DNA of 64,000 nt, from positions 1-64,000 of the forward strand of contig NZ_JADPKT010000055.1 in NCBI RefSeq assembly GCF_023074075.1, written 5' to 3'. This document shows, piece by piece, positions 17,104 to 25,500 of the stretch. The DNA comes from Bradyrhizobium sp. 138. GTDB lineage: Bacteria; Pseudomonadota; Alphaproteobacteria; Rhizobiales; Xanthobacteraceae. The notes under the pieces were generated by a model. That model saw nothing but the letters and a program-made list of their open reading frames with translations. It did no database searches and was not told where the DNA came from. The stretch's first letter is position 1. Every line of letters starts with the position of its first letter. Both the position numbers and the translations under genes were made by a program.

Positions 17104-18432
17104 TCAGAACGGGCTGACCGGCGCGAGGCGCCGGCCGTCGATCATGCGCTTGTGGCTGTAGGCGGCGGGATCGACCAGCGGCGTCGCGCCGGTCACGATG
17201 TCGGCGGCGAGCTTGCCGGCCGCGGGGCCGATGCCAAAGCCATGGCCGGAGAAGCCGGTCGCGAGGAAGAAGCCCGGCAGCGCATCGACTGGCGAGATCA
17301 CCGGAATCGTGTCGGGCGTGCAATCGATGGTGCCGCCCCAGGCCTCCGCGATTGCGATGCCCTTTAGTTCCGGGTTGGACTTGATCAGCGACGCCAGTGC
17401 GGCATTGACCAGCGACATGTCGGGCTCGGGATCGCGCACGCGTTCGGTCTCGAATGGCGACGGCCTGTCAAAGCTCCAGCTGGTGCCGCGCATGATCTGG
17501 TCGAAGAAGGACTTGCCGAACGACAGTTTCAGGCCGTTCTTGCGGTGCTGATAGGTCGGCCAGAAGGTGCGCGCATATCGAAACAGATCAGGCGACAATT
17601 CGACCGTGCCACGATTGCGCAGCGCCAGCGTAAAGCCGCCGTCGAGGCGGCGGCGGATGCAGTAGAAATCGGTGCCGAGCGCGCCGGAGGTGATCTCCGG
17701 TCCCGGCGTGGTCCGGCACGCGGTGGCGTTGACGAGGCCGATCGGCAGCTCGATGCCGTGACGGCGGCAGAACAGCGACGACCATGCGCCACCCGCCAGC
17801 AGTACGGATTGCGTGCGAATGGTGCCCTTCTCGGTGACGACAGCGCTGACGCGGCCGCCTTGCGTCTCCAGCCCGCGCGCGGCGCAGCCCTGATGAATGG
17901 TGACGCCATGTTTTCGCGCGGCAGCGGCGAGCGCGGGCACAGCCATCGACGGTTCGGCGCGGCCGTCGCTCCGCGTGTGCAGTCCGCCGACCCATTGGTC
18001 GGTATTGCCCGGCATGCGCTCGGCGACCTCGGCCGGCGTCAGCACGGTGGAGTGGACCTGCATCTCGCGTGCGACCGCGGCCCAGCGCTCCCAACTTGCG
18101 AGCTCGTCCTTGCTCTTGGTCAGGAACAACACGCCGGTGCGACGGAAACCGGCATCGACGCCGGCATCGTTCTGCATGTCCTCCCACAGAAGCAGCGCCT
18201 CGCGGGCGAGTGGAATCTCCTCGCGCGCGCGGCCCTGCTGGCGGCACCAGCCCCAATTGCGGCTCGACTGTTCGCCGCCGACATGGCCTTTCTCGACGAG
18301 GGCGACCGAATGGCCCTTCTTGGCGAGATGATAGGCCGCGGACACGCCGATCACGCCACCGCCGATGACGACGACGTCTACCTGCGCCGGCAGGGTTTGG
18401 TCGCTGGCTATGCGGTTGAGCGGCGGGGACAT
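17104..18432 (-). CDS. DAO-family FAD-dependent oxidoreductase
   Basis: A 442-residue D-amino-acid-oxidase-fold enzyme that oxidises an amino acid or N-methylated amine. The FAD site is VVVIGGGVIGVSAAYHLAKK, and SSRNWGWCRQQGR is typical of the sarcosine/glycine oxidase-like members of rhizobia. The C-terminus has the second flavin contact TGFSGHGFGIGPAAGKLAAD. I start at 18432 because AGGAG precedes this ATG, while the longer frame adds eleven unsupported residues. It lies directly upstream of the 2-hydroxyacid dehydrogenase gene. The substrate is unknown. Confidence 0.88.
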   Translation of the reverse strand: MSPPLNRIASDQTLPAQVDVVVIGGGVIGVSAAYHLAKKGHSVALVEKGHVGGEQSSRNWGWCRQQGRAREEIPLAREALLLWEDMQNDAGVDAGFRRTGVLFLTKSKDELASWERWAAVAREMQVHSTVLTPAEVAERMPGNTDQWVGGLHTRSDGRAEPSMAVPALAAAARKHGVTIHQGCAARGLETQGGRVSAVVTEKGTIRTQSVLLAGGAWSSLFCRRHGIELPIGLVNATACRTTPGPEITSGALGTDFYCIRRRLDGGFTLALRNRGTVELSPDLFRYARTFWPTYQHRKNGLKLSFGKSFFDQIMRGTSWSFDRPSPFETERVRDPEPDMSLVNAALASLIKSNPELKGIAIAEAWGGTIDCTPDTIPVISPVDALPGFFLATGFSGHGFGIGPAAGKLAADIVTGATPLVDPAAYSHKRMIDGRRLAPVSPF

Positions 18433-18738
18433 GGGGCACTCCTGGATTTCAGCTCGAACGAACATGGCTGAACAATGCTGTCAATCGCATGGCCAGTATG
18501 CGCGACCTTTTCACTCCGCGCCGCGGCACCAAGCAGTCCGAAGGACGTCCCGACGATCGACGCTGACGCTGCGCCAGACCGATTCGCCCGCAGGTTGAGC
18601 TCGCCCGCCGCCTGGTACCACCGCAAATTGCCCGCGACGCCGCCGCGCGGAATCTGTAGCTCACAAGAAGCAGCCGCTGAACCGGGCGGCCGATGCGGTC
18701 CGCTTCGGGCGTCTTTGGTGTGCGACCATGAAACTCAG
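18433..18738. other. Spacer without recognisable gene
   Basis: About 306 bases between the FAD oxidase start and the response-regulator remnant. No frame has support on either strand and no clear hairpin or promoter is seen. It may include decayed sequence of the same lost regulator gene, but I could not match any of it. Confidence 0.4.
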
Positions 18739-19035
18739 AACGGACGCGAGCTCGCCGAGCAGATGGTGACGGCGCGGCCCTCGTTGCGGGTCTTGTTCAC
18801 GTCGGGCTACGCCTACGACTCGCTGCACACGCAGGGACGCGCCACGATGGGCGCGCCGCTGTTGAGAAAGCCTTATCGCAAAGCCGAGCTAGCCCGCATG
18901 CTGCGCCGCTGCCTCGACACCGCCGTCGATTCCGCCGGCGACGCGATCCCGACGCCCTACTCGGTGCAGGCCGACGTCGAGGGCTTTCTGCGCAGGCAGG
19001 CGGCGGAAGACAGGGGTACGCGGTCGCGGAAGTAG
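18739..19035 (+). pseudogene. C-terminal remnant of a response-regulator receiver domain
   Basis: The frame encodes NGRELAEQMVTARPSLRVLF followed by TSGYAYDS and, further on, LRKPYRKAELARMLR. This is the second half of a CheY-like receiver domain: helix 3, strand 4 with the conserved Thr/Ser, and strand 5 with the conserved Lys-Pro. It is of the type found at the C-terminus of hybrid PAS histidine kinases. The N-terminal half, including the phosphoacceptor Asp, and any kinase part are missing: upstream in the same frame there is only unrelated sequence. A broken gene end is therefore the best reading. The last 35 residues follow the receiver domain and have no similarity that I know. Confidence 0.7.
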
Positions 19036-19045
19036 GTCTTCCGCC

Positions 19046-20071
19046 CTAGCTCATCCTTCGCCGCAGCGTGGCTGACGGCGTCTCGCCGAATTTTTCGCGG
19101 TAGGCGCCGGCCATGCGGCCGAGATGGGTGAAGCCGAGATCGAAGGCGATCTCGGTGATGGAGGCATCGGGCGTCGCCTGCGCGAGGCGGGTATGGAAAG
19201 CAGCCAAGCGCATGTCGAGCAGCATCTGCGAGATCGAGAGGCCGAAGTGACGGCGGAAGCCGAGCTGCAGCGCGCGGATGCCGATGCCGGCGGCGCAAGC
19301 GAGCTGCGCAAGGTCGAGCGGCTCGCCGGCATTGTCCGCAAGATGGTCGCGCGCGGCGCGGAGCGCGCGCGGCAGCCGCTCGGCCCGGCCGGAGAATGTC
19401 GCGATCGCGTCCGACAGGCCGTGGCGCTGGCCGTTGAGCAGATGATCGAGCAGCAGCTCGCGCCAATCGGCCATCGCGACCGCTGACAGCCTTCCGGAGG
19501 CACCGAGGCGCTCGGCGAGCATCATCAGCTCGGCCAGGCTGGTTCGCAGAGCGCGCCCCGACGGCGCGTCCAAGTCGATCACCGGATCGAACTCGACGGT
19601 GCCCGATGCCCTGCCCGACAACGCCGCGGCGCGCTGCTCGACCATGCGGCGGTCGACCAGCAGGATCGCCTGCGCACAGTCGCGCCACATCATCCGGGTC
19701 GGAATGGTCGGCGACAGCAGCGACGCCGTCCGCTCCGGCGCGGCCTCGAGCTCGGTGACGCCGGCGCGGATGTGGGCTGTACCGGTGAGCGGGATTTGCA
19801 CCAGGAAGAAACGCTCGAGGCAGCCGGGATCGATGCCGACCGTTCCGCCATAGGCGACATAGTTGATGGAAAAGCCGTCGAAATCGGCGCAATTGTGCCG
19901 GGCCGAGAAGCCGGCGGCGCGCGGCTGTGCCGGCTCGAGGTCGTGCGGACAGAAGATGCGCCCGATCTCTTCGGCCGCTTGGTCGACATCGTCGGTGGTG
20001 ACGCGGGCGAAATCCGCGAGCCGTTCGGCTGCGGACGCCCTTGCATTCATTTCCAGCACGGCTGCGGACAT
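19046..20071 (-). CDS. AraC-family transcriptional regulator
   Basis: A 341-residue regulator with an N-terminal AraC-binding-like domain (about 20-200, including FDGFSINYVAYGG and FFLVQIPLTGTA) and a C-terminal AraC helix-turn-helix pair (about 240-340). The first unit is near LDLAQLACAAGIGIRALQLG, the second near ITEIAFDLGFTHLGRMAGAY, and the family end is FGETPSATLRRR. This two-domain form often regulates catabolic dioxygenase or porin genes. It is divergent from the cupin and monooxygenase genes at 20260-22297, which are candidate targets. Its effector is unknown. Confidence 0.9.
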   Translation of the reverse strand: MSAAVLEMNARASAAERLADFARVTTDDVDQAAEEIGRIFCPHDLEPAQPRAAGFSARHNCADFDGFSINYVAYGGTVGIDPGCLERFFLVQIPLTGTAHIRAGVTELEAAPERTASLLSPTIPTRMMWRDCAQAILLVDRRMVEQRAAALSGRASGTVEFDPVIDLDAPSGRALRTSLAELMMLAERLGASGRLSAVAMADWRELLLDHLLNGQRHGLSDAIATFSGRAERLPRALRAARDHLADNAGEPLDLAQLACAAGIGIRALQLGFRRHFGLSISQMLLDMRLAAFHTRLAQATPDASITEIAFDLGFTHLGRMAGAYREKFGETPSATLRRRMS

Positions 20072-20259
20072 GGTCGACCACGCTTCGCGTCACGGAATTG
20101 CTTTAAGCCTATAATAGTTCCCCGGATGCGAAAAGGCCGGCGTCGGCAAAATCGTCATGCTGCACGGCAACAGCCGCTTGCGGATTCGTTTAGCGGATAG
20201 ACAGGCGGCCCATTGTTGACCGAAGCTCCATCCCCGCCGGAATCCAATGGGAGCGCGTC

Positions 20260-20709
20260 ATGACTGCACTCGAAAAGGGCATTACCGCCGCTGGCACAGG
20301 CTACGGCGGCAAGAGCTGGAACATTCTGGGCCAAGTCTATTTTCCCAAGGCCGTCACCGAGTCCATCTTCGCGTTCGAGACCAACAGCGACCCCGGCCAG
20401 TTCGTGCCGGTGCACATCCATCCGACCCAGGACGAGTTCATCCTGGTGCAGGAGGGCACGCTCGACCTCAAGCTCGACGGAAAATGGGTCAAGGCCCATG
20501 CCGGCGATCTCGTGCGCATGCCGCGCGGCATCCCGCATGGCTATTTCAACAAGTCCGACAAGCCGTGCCGCGCCCTGTTCTGGGTCTCGCCAATGCAGAA
20601 GCTGGAGGCGCTGTTTAACCAGCTCCACAATCTGACCGACCCTGCCGAAGTCGTGCGCATCTCGGCGCTGCATGAGGTCGATTTCCTGCCGCCCGAGGCC
20701 AACGACTAG
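20260..20709 (+). CDS. Cupin-domain protein
   Basis: A 149-residue single-domain cupin, a small beta-barrel metalloprotein. The metal-binding set is complete: His52, His54 and Glu59 in PVHIHPTQDE, and His93 in MPRGIPHGYFN. Proteins of this type may be dioxygenases, isomerases or sensors, and the sequence alone does not decide. It is followed 98 bases later by a flavin monooxygenase gene on the same strand, which suggests a shared oxidative pathway. Confidence 0.85.
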   Translation: MTALEKGITAAGTGYGGKSWNILGQVYFPKAVTESIFAFETNSDPGQFVPVHIHPTQDEFILVQEGTLDLKLDGKWVKAHAGDLVRMPRGIPHGYFNKSDKPCRALFWVSPMQKLEALFNQLHNLTDPAEVVRISALHEVDFLPPEAND

Positions 20710-20806
20710 CCTTCGCCTCCTCGTCAACTTTCATCTGCTTGCTGGCTCGCCGGCCGCGCCTTGCGGCCGAACGTGGCTGCTTGCGCGAAACACATCGAGC
20801 CATCCC

Positions 20807-22297
20807 ATGGTCAGCCCAAAACATGTCTGCGTGATCGGCGCCGGCGTCTCCGGCCTTGCTGCCGCCAAGGCGTTCTCTACCCGCGGCCACCGCGTCAGCA
20901 TCGTCGAGCGCAGCGGCGATCTCGGCGGCGTCTGGGAGCCGGCGCGGTCCTATCCTGACGTGCAGACCCAGAGCCCGAAGGAGCTCTACCGCTATACCGA
21001 CCGCGCCATGCCGGACGCCTATCCGGAATGGCCGAGCGGGCCGCAGGTCCACGCCTATCTCGCCGATTATGCCAGGAGCTTTGGCCTCGATCGCATGCTG
21101 CGCCTCGGCACCGAAGTTGCCGGCATGGCGCGGCGGGCCAACGGCAAGCCGGGCTGGACGCTCGCGCTCAGCGGCAAGGACGGCGTGACAACAAACGAGG
21201 ATTTCGATTTCGTCGCGGTCTGCACCGGCCAGTTCAACGAGCCGCGCGAGCTGCATTGCCCCGGCGAGGACGGCTTCCTCGCACGGGGCGGCCAGATCCT
21301 GCATTCGTCGGCATACGGCGATCCGGCGCGCGCGAAAGGACGCCGCGTCGTCGTGCTCGGCGGCTCGAAATCGGCGACCGACATCGCAGTGAACGCGGTG
21401 AAGTCGGGTGCGCGCGAGGTCACCATCGTGATGCGCGAGCCGGTGTGGCGCATTCCCTATTTCATCGGCGGACTCGTGAACTTCAAGCGCATCCTCTACA
21501 TCCGCGCGCAGGAGGAGATGTTTCCGGGCTGGGGCATCGGCGCGATGACGCGGCTCGCGCATCGCATCGCCGCGCCGCTGGTCTGGGCGAACTGGCGCGG
21601 GCTGGAGAGCCTCTTGAAGGCGCAGTTCAAGCTCGGCCGCTGCAAGATGGTGCCGAAGGAGCGGATCGAGGACGGCGTCAACTGCTCGGTGCCGATCGCA
21701 ACACCGGGCTTCTATCCGATGGTCGCCGACGGCCGTATCAAGGCGGTGTTCGGCACGTTCGACCATTATGACGGCGACAGCATCGTGATGAGCGGCGGCG
21801 AACGCGTCGGCGCCGACGTCGCGGTGCTCGCGATCGGCTACAAGCTCGGCGTGCCGTTCCTGCCCGAGGCCTACAGGCAGAAACTCGTCGATGCCGACGG
21901 GCAGTACCGGCTCTATCGCCTGATCGCCAATCCCGACCTGCCCGAGCTGGGATTCGTCGGTTTCAACTCGTCGTTCTGCACCGTGCTCTGTGCCGACCTC
22001 GCCGCCAACTGGCTGGTGCGCTATGCCGACGGCCAGCTCGCCAACCAGCCGACGGCGCAGGCCATGCGCGACAACATCGAGATGATGCTTCACTTCAAGC
22101 GCGTCGAACGGCCGGCCGCGGGCGTCTATGGCGGCCTCTGCGTCGCGCCCTATCACTACCGCCATTTCGACGAGCTGATGGCCGACATCGGCGCGAAGAA
22201 CCAGAAGCGCGGTGGCCTTGCCGGGCGCTTCCAACCGCCGGATGCGGATGCCTATGCGAAGTTCCTGGCGACGGCGCCGGACTACCGGGCGGCATAA
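20807..22297 (+). CDS. Flavin-containing monooxygenase
   Basis: A 496-residue FAD/NADPH monooxygenase of the FMO class. The FAD motif is VCVIGAGVSGLAAAKAF (7-23), followed by SGDLGGVW. The NADPH motif lies near 175-190 (VVVLGGSKSATDIAVNA), with an FMO-identifying stretch before it (GGQILHSSAYGD). The ATG at 20807 gives the normal spacing to the first glycine motif; the frame upstream overlaps the cupin gene end and is not supported. Such enzymes hydroxylate soft nucleophiles or carry out Baeyer-Villiger oxidations. The substrate is not evident. Confidence 0.9.
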   Translation: MVSPKHVCVIGAGVSGLAAAKAFSTRGHRVSIVERSGDLGGVWEPARSYPDVQTQSPKELYRYTDRAMPDAYPEWPSGPQVHAYLADYARSFGLDRMLRLGTEVAGMARRANGKPGWTLALSGKDGVTTNEDFDFVAVCTGQFNEPRELHCPGEDGFLARGGQILHSSAYGDPARAKGRRVVVLGGSKSATDIAVNAVKSGAREVTIVMREPVWRIPYFIGGLVNFKRILYIRAQEEMFPGWGIGAMTRLAHRIAAPLVWANWRGLESLLKAQFKLGRCKMVPKERIEDGVNCSVPIATPGFYPMVADGRIKAVFGTFDHYDGDSIVMSGGERVGADVAVLAIGYKLGVPFLPEAYRQKLVDADGQYRLYRLIANPDLPELGFVGFNSSFCTVLCADLAANWLVRYADGQLANQPTAQAMRDNIEMMLHFKRVERPAAGVYGGLCVAPYHYRHFDELMADIGAKNQKRGGLAGRFQPPDADAYAKFLATAPDYRAA

Positions 22298-22386
22298 GAA
22301 TTCGGGCTGAGCGGGATTTGCATCTCGCCAGCCGCTGCATCTGATGCTTACGATCTTCCTGGCCAGCGAATCGATGGGAAACGGCC

Positions 22387-23454
22387 ATGGGATCCAGACG
22401 TCTTGCCATCTTTGCAGCTGTTGCTTTCCTCGTTGCAGCACCCGCCGCCGGACAACAGCGCGCGCTCACGCCCCGGCAAACGGAGGCGGTTGCTGCCTAT
22501 GACAAGGCGCTCGCCGAGTTCAAGTCGGTCTTAGCCGAGCGGCGCCGCCAGATCGATGCCAAGGAGCCGCTGCCGAACCTGCCAGGACAGCCGCTTTATC
22601 TGGCGCGCGTCGCCGTGATCAGTTCGTACAAGGATCTCACCGACGCCATGCCGTCGCGGATCGGCAGGCCCAACAAGTTCGAGATTCCGCCGGCCTATTT
22701 CGACGCCGAGATCGAGCCGCTGATCGACGAATATTCTGAACTCTTCGACGTGATGGAAGCGCCGCCCGCCAATGCGCAGAACTCGGCGACGCCGTTCAAG
22801 GACGTCGTCGATCTCGCCACGGTGATCGCGCGCGCAAAGGGTCTCGCACCTGAGCAGGCTGCCGCCGCCGGCCGCATTAGCCTCGGCCTGTTCTATGCCG
22901 AGACCAACGGCAAGCAGAACGTTCGCAACGGACGCTCGAATACGTATATGGGCAGCTTCCAGACCGGCCCGTCCGAGGATCGCAACGGCCACAGGAAATG
23001 GCAGGCGATCAAAAGCGAGATCGCGGCGATCGACCCGGCGCTGACCGCGCGCGATGACAAGGAAGAGGCGCGCGCCCGCGGCACCGACCACCGCTTCAAC
23101 CACTGGACCAACGTCCGCAACGGCCTGATGAATGCGCATGCGGATGTGTTCCGTGAGATCCCCGCCATCGTGAAGACGCTGCCCGACCCGATCGACCAGA
23201 TGAAGCTGTTCGAGCTGATCCAGATCGTGCCCACCCCGACGCGCGCCGCGCTCAAATCCGGCGATCTCCTGAACTACAGGGTCTCCAGCCCCACGATCAT
23301 GAAGCACCTGCGCAACAACAGCATCTTCGCGTTCGGACAGGCCGACCGGGCGCGTACGTCCGCAAGCTTCCGCGAGATCCTTGCGGCGATGTGGCTGTTC
23401 AACCGCAAATTCGAGCGCGCGATGGCGAAGTACGTGGAGATCAAGGGCCGCTGA
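22387..23454 (+). CDS. Exported protein of unknown function with lysozyme-like motif
   Basis: A 355-residue protein. Residues 1-23 form a Sec signal peptide ending in AAPAAG, so it is probably periplasmic. The centre contains LGLFYAETNGKQN (about 166-178) and, a short way on, YMGSFQTG (187-194). The order Glu, then Asn, then Gly-Ser-Phe-Gln resembles the catalytic Glu region and GLMQ/GLFQ step of SLT-type lytic transglycosylases. The flanking regions are helical and charged and match nothing I recall. I call the fold only as a possibility. Confidence 0.65.
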   Translation: MGSRRLAIFAAVAFLVAAPAAGQQRALTPRQTEAVAAYDKALAEFKSVLAERRRQIDAKEPLPNLPGQPLYLARVAVISSYKDLTDAMPSRIGRPNKFEIPPAYFDAEIEPLIDEYSELFDVMEAPPANAQNSATPFKDVVDLATVIARAKGLAPEQAAAAGRISLGLFYAETNGKQNVRNGRSNTYMGSFQTGPSEDRNGHRKWQAIKSEIAAIDPALTARDDKEEARARGTDHRFNHWTNVRNGLMNAHADVFREIPAIVKTLPDPIDQMKLFELIQIVPTPTRAALKSGDLLNYRVSSPTIMKHLRNNSIFAFGQADRARTSASFREILAAMWLFNRKFERAMAKYVEIKGR

Positions 23455-23520
23455 GACGGCGGTTGCAACTGCTACCGGACGTTGTAGGCTCTCGATCTCA
23501 CCGGCAGCACGGACCATTGC

Positions 23521-24504
23521 ATGCGCATCCTCATCCTCGGCGGCAGCCAGTTTCTCGGACGTGCGATCGCGAGCCGTGCTTGCGCTGCCGGCCATGAGGT
23601 GACCTGCGCCGCCCGCGGTCTCGCAGGGCCGATCGCCCACGGCGCCCGCCTCATTCGGATCGATCGCGACGTTGCTGACGGACTTGCGCCATTGACCGGC
23701 GAGATGTTCGACGCCGTGATTGACGTCTCGCGTCAGCCCGGTCAAGTCCGCCGCGCCGTCGCGGCGCTGAAGCGGCCGGGCGTGCATTGGACCTTCGTAT
23801 CGACTATCAGCGTGTACGCGGACAACCGCATACCGGGACAACGCGCCGACACGGCACCGCTGCGTGAGCCCGTCTCAGTGGAGATCGAGCACAGCACCGA
23901 TGCGATCTATGGCGCCGCCAAGGTCGCTTGCGAACAGGCGGTCGGCGACGATGCCTTCATCTGCCGAGCCGGCCTCATCGCCGGGCCGGAGGACCCGACC
24001 GGGCGCTTCGCCTATTGGCCGGCGCGGCTCGCGCGCGGCGGCGAAGTGCTGGCGCCGGGATCGCCGGATGATGCCGTCCAGTTCATCGACGTGCGCGACC
24101 TCGCGCAATGGATCGTGCATGCCGCAGAGGCTCGCCTCACCGGCGTCTATGACGGAATCGGACCAATACGCACGCGCGGCGAATTCCTGGCGGAATGCGC
24201 AGCCGCGTTGGACCCGTCCTGCGCATTCACCTGGGTCGATCGCGCCTTTCTGGAAGCGCACGACGTGCGGCGCTGGGCGGGTCCGCGGTCATTGCCGCTG
24301 TGGCTGCCCCTGCCCCACTTCGCCGGCTTTATGACGCGCGACACTTCGCCGGCCCGCGCGGCTGGCCTGTACTCGCGACCACCGGGAGAAACTGCGCGCG
24401 ATACGCTGCATTGGCTTCGCGCCAGCAACGGACCGGTCGTCGGGCTTACCGCCGATGAAGAGCAGGACGTGCTTGCGGCGTGGCATGCCGCCAAAAGGAC
24501 TTAG
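23521..24504 (+). CDS. NAD-dependent epimerase/reductase-like SDR
   Basis: A 327-residue extended short-chain dehydrogenase. The N-terminus RILILGGSQFLGRAIASRA is the NAD(P)-binding loop, WTFVSTISVYADN carries the catalytic Ser region, and AIYGAAKVACEQAV carries the YxxxK pair. FIDVRDLAQWIV is the usual epimerase segment. Members act on nucleotide sugars or related carbonyls. The C-terminal 90 residues include a Trp/Pro-rich part (RSLPLWLPLPHF) typical of this branch. It converges on the exported hydrolase gene, 28 bases away. The substrate is unknown. Confidence 0.85.
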   Translation: MRILILGGSQFLGRAIASRACAAGHEVTCAARGLAGPIAHGARLIRIDRDVADGLAPLTGEMFDAVIDVSRQPGQVRRAVAALKRPGVHWTFVSTISVYADNRIPGQRADTAPLREPVSVEIEHSTDAIYGAAKVACEQAVGDDAFICRAGLIAGPEDPTGRFAYWPARLARGGEVLAPGSPDDAVQFIDVRDLAQWIVHAAEARLTGVYDGIGPIRTRGEFLAECAAALDPSCAFTWVDRAFLEAHDVRRWAGPRSLPLWLPLPHFAGFMTRDTSPARAAGLYSRPPGETARDTLHWLRASNGPVVGLTADEEQDVLAAWHAAKRT

Positions 24505-24532
24505 GGCAAGTCGTCGGGAAGCCCAGAGATCA

Positions 24533-25414
24533 TCATGGCCCGCGTTTGCTGTTAGCCGTGATGAATTCTGCAATCCTGTCGACCGCCTGTTCCTCGATGC
24601 CATAATAGCCATGCGCCGCATAAGCTTCGCACGGGTCGGATATCGGTGGGTCACCGCCGCTGAGCAAGACGGTCGCCACCCGGGCTGCGCCAGTCAGACG
24701 CTTTGCGAGCGCCGGCGCGTCAGCGGCAGGCGTGAACTCGCAGGCATCTTCCTCGTGCGACACAATCAGCGTGGGCAGCTTGATCTCGGGTAACGCCATG
24801 CTGATGACGCCATCCGGGTAATCCCTGGCGAACTCCGGAAAGCGTCTTGCCAAGGACGAGCCCGGCGCAATCCGCGTAACGGTCGACGTCAGCACGAGAC
24901 CGTCGATCGAACCGGCTGCGATGCCGTCGCGGCCGGCGGCGATGGCGCCGCGCGCTGCCGACCAGCTGCCTGCGCTGGTGCCGACGAGCCACACCGGCAC
25001 ATCGGCCTGGCGCTTCAAATAATCGGCGATGGCCCCGATATCGATTGCGTGCTCTGTGCTGAGGCGAAAGGATCCGCTCATGCCTCTCTGTTGATCGGAC
25101 GGCGCGTCAATCACGGCCACCATGAAATCGTGCGCAGCGAATTTCTCGCGGCTGCGCACCAGGAAATTTCCGGCCACGAAAGCGTATGGCCCCACCTGTG
25201 GAGGCGGCGTCCTGCTCAAGCGCAGATTACCGCCTCCGCCAGCAAACAGGATGACGGATGCGATTGCGTGTTCCGGCTTGATCAGGATGAAGGATTGCTG
25301 GACGCCACGCGGCGTGGTGATGGAGACAATCGAAGCGTCTTCGCCAAAGGCGATGTTCCAGGTCGCGAGCGACAGAATTCCGAGCTGCACGATCAGGCGA
25401 AACGCGCGATTCAT
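24533..25414 (-). CDS. Exported alpha/beta-hydrolase-like protein
   Basis: A 293-residue protein with an N-terminal signal peptide (core LIVQLGILSLATWNIAFG). I take the ATG at 25414, preceded by TGGAG, because the longer frame adds a non-signal Arg-rich extension. The fold signs are ASVILFAGGGGNLRLS (oxyanion strand), VWLVGTSAGSWSAARGA with the nucleophile Ser, and TLIVSHEEDACEFTPA with an acid. The late GYYGIEE region may carry the His. It lies downstream of a second exported hydrolase gene on the same strand. The product is probably periplasmic; the substrate is unknown. Confidence 0.8.
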   Translation of the reverse strand: MNRAFRLIVQLGILSLATWNIAFGEDASIVSITTPRGVQQSFILIKPEHAIASVILFAGGGGNLRLSRTPPPQVGPYAFVAGNFLVRSREKFAAHDFMVAVIDAPSDQQRGMSGSFRLSTEHAIDIGAIADYLKRQADVPVWLVGTSAGSWSAARGAIAAGRDGIAAGSIDGLVLTSTVTRIAPGSSLARRFPEFARDYPDGVISMALPEIKLPTLIVSHEEDACEFTPAADAPALAKRLTGAARVATVLLSGGDPPISDPCEAYAAHGYYGIEEQAVDRIAEFITANSKRGP

Positions 25415-25500
25415 GGAATGGCTCCAGCAATCCTTCGCCGCTTTCCGGTCGGGCGCGAATTGCAGAGATGGTGTAACACGATCTTTGCAAGCTGTCGCGA

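Noticed and set aside
20100..20125. EcfG-like promoter (GGAAC near 20117 on the minus strand) before the AraC gene
   Set aside because: The -10 position reads AATT rather than CGTT. A TATAAT-like sequence overlaps, so an ordinary promoter is at least as likely, but no -35 element is clear.
20615..22441. 608-codon frame on the minus strand across the monooxygenase gene
   Set aside because: Shadow of the monooxygenase gene, without any recognisable domain and with a His/Arg/Asp-rich composition typical of antisense frames.
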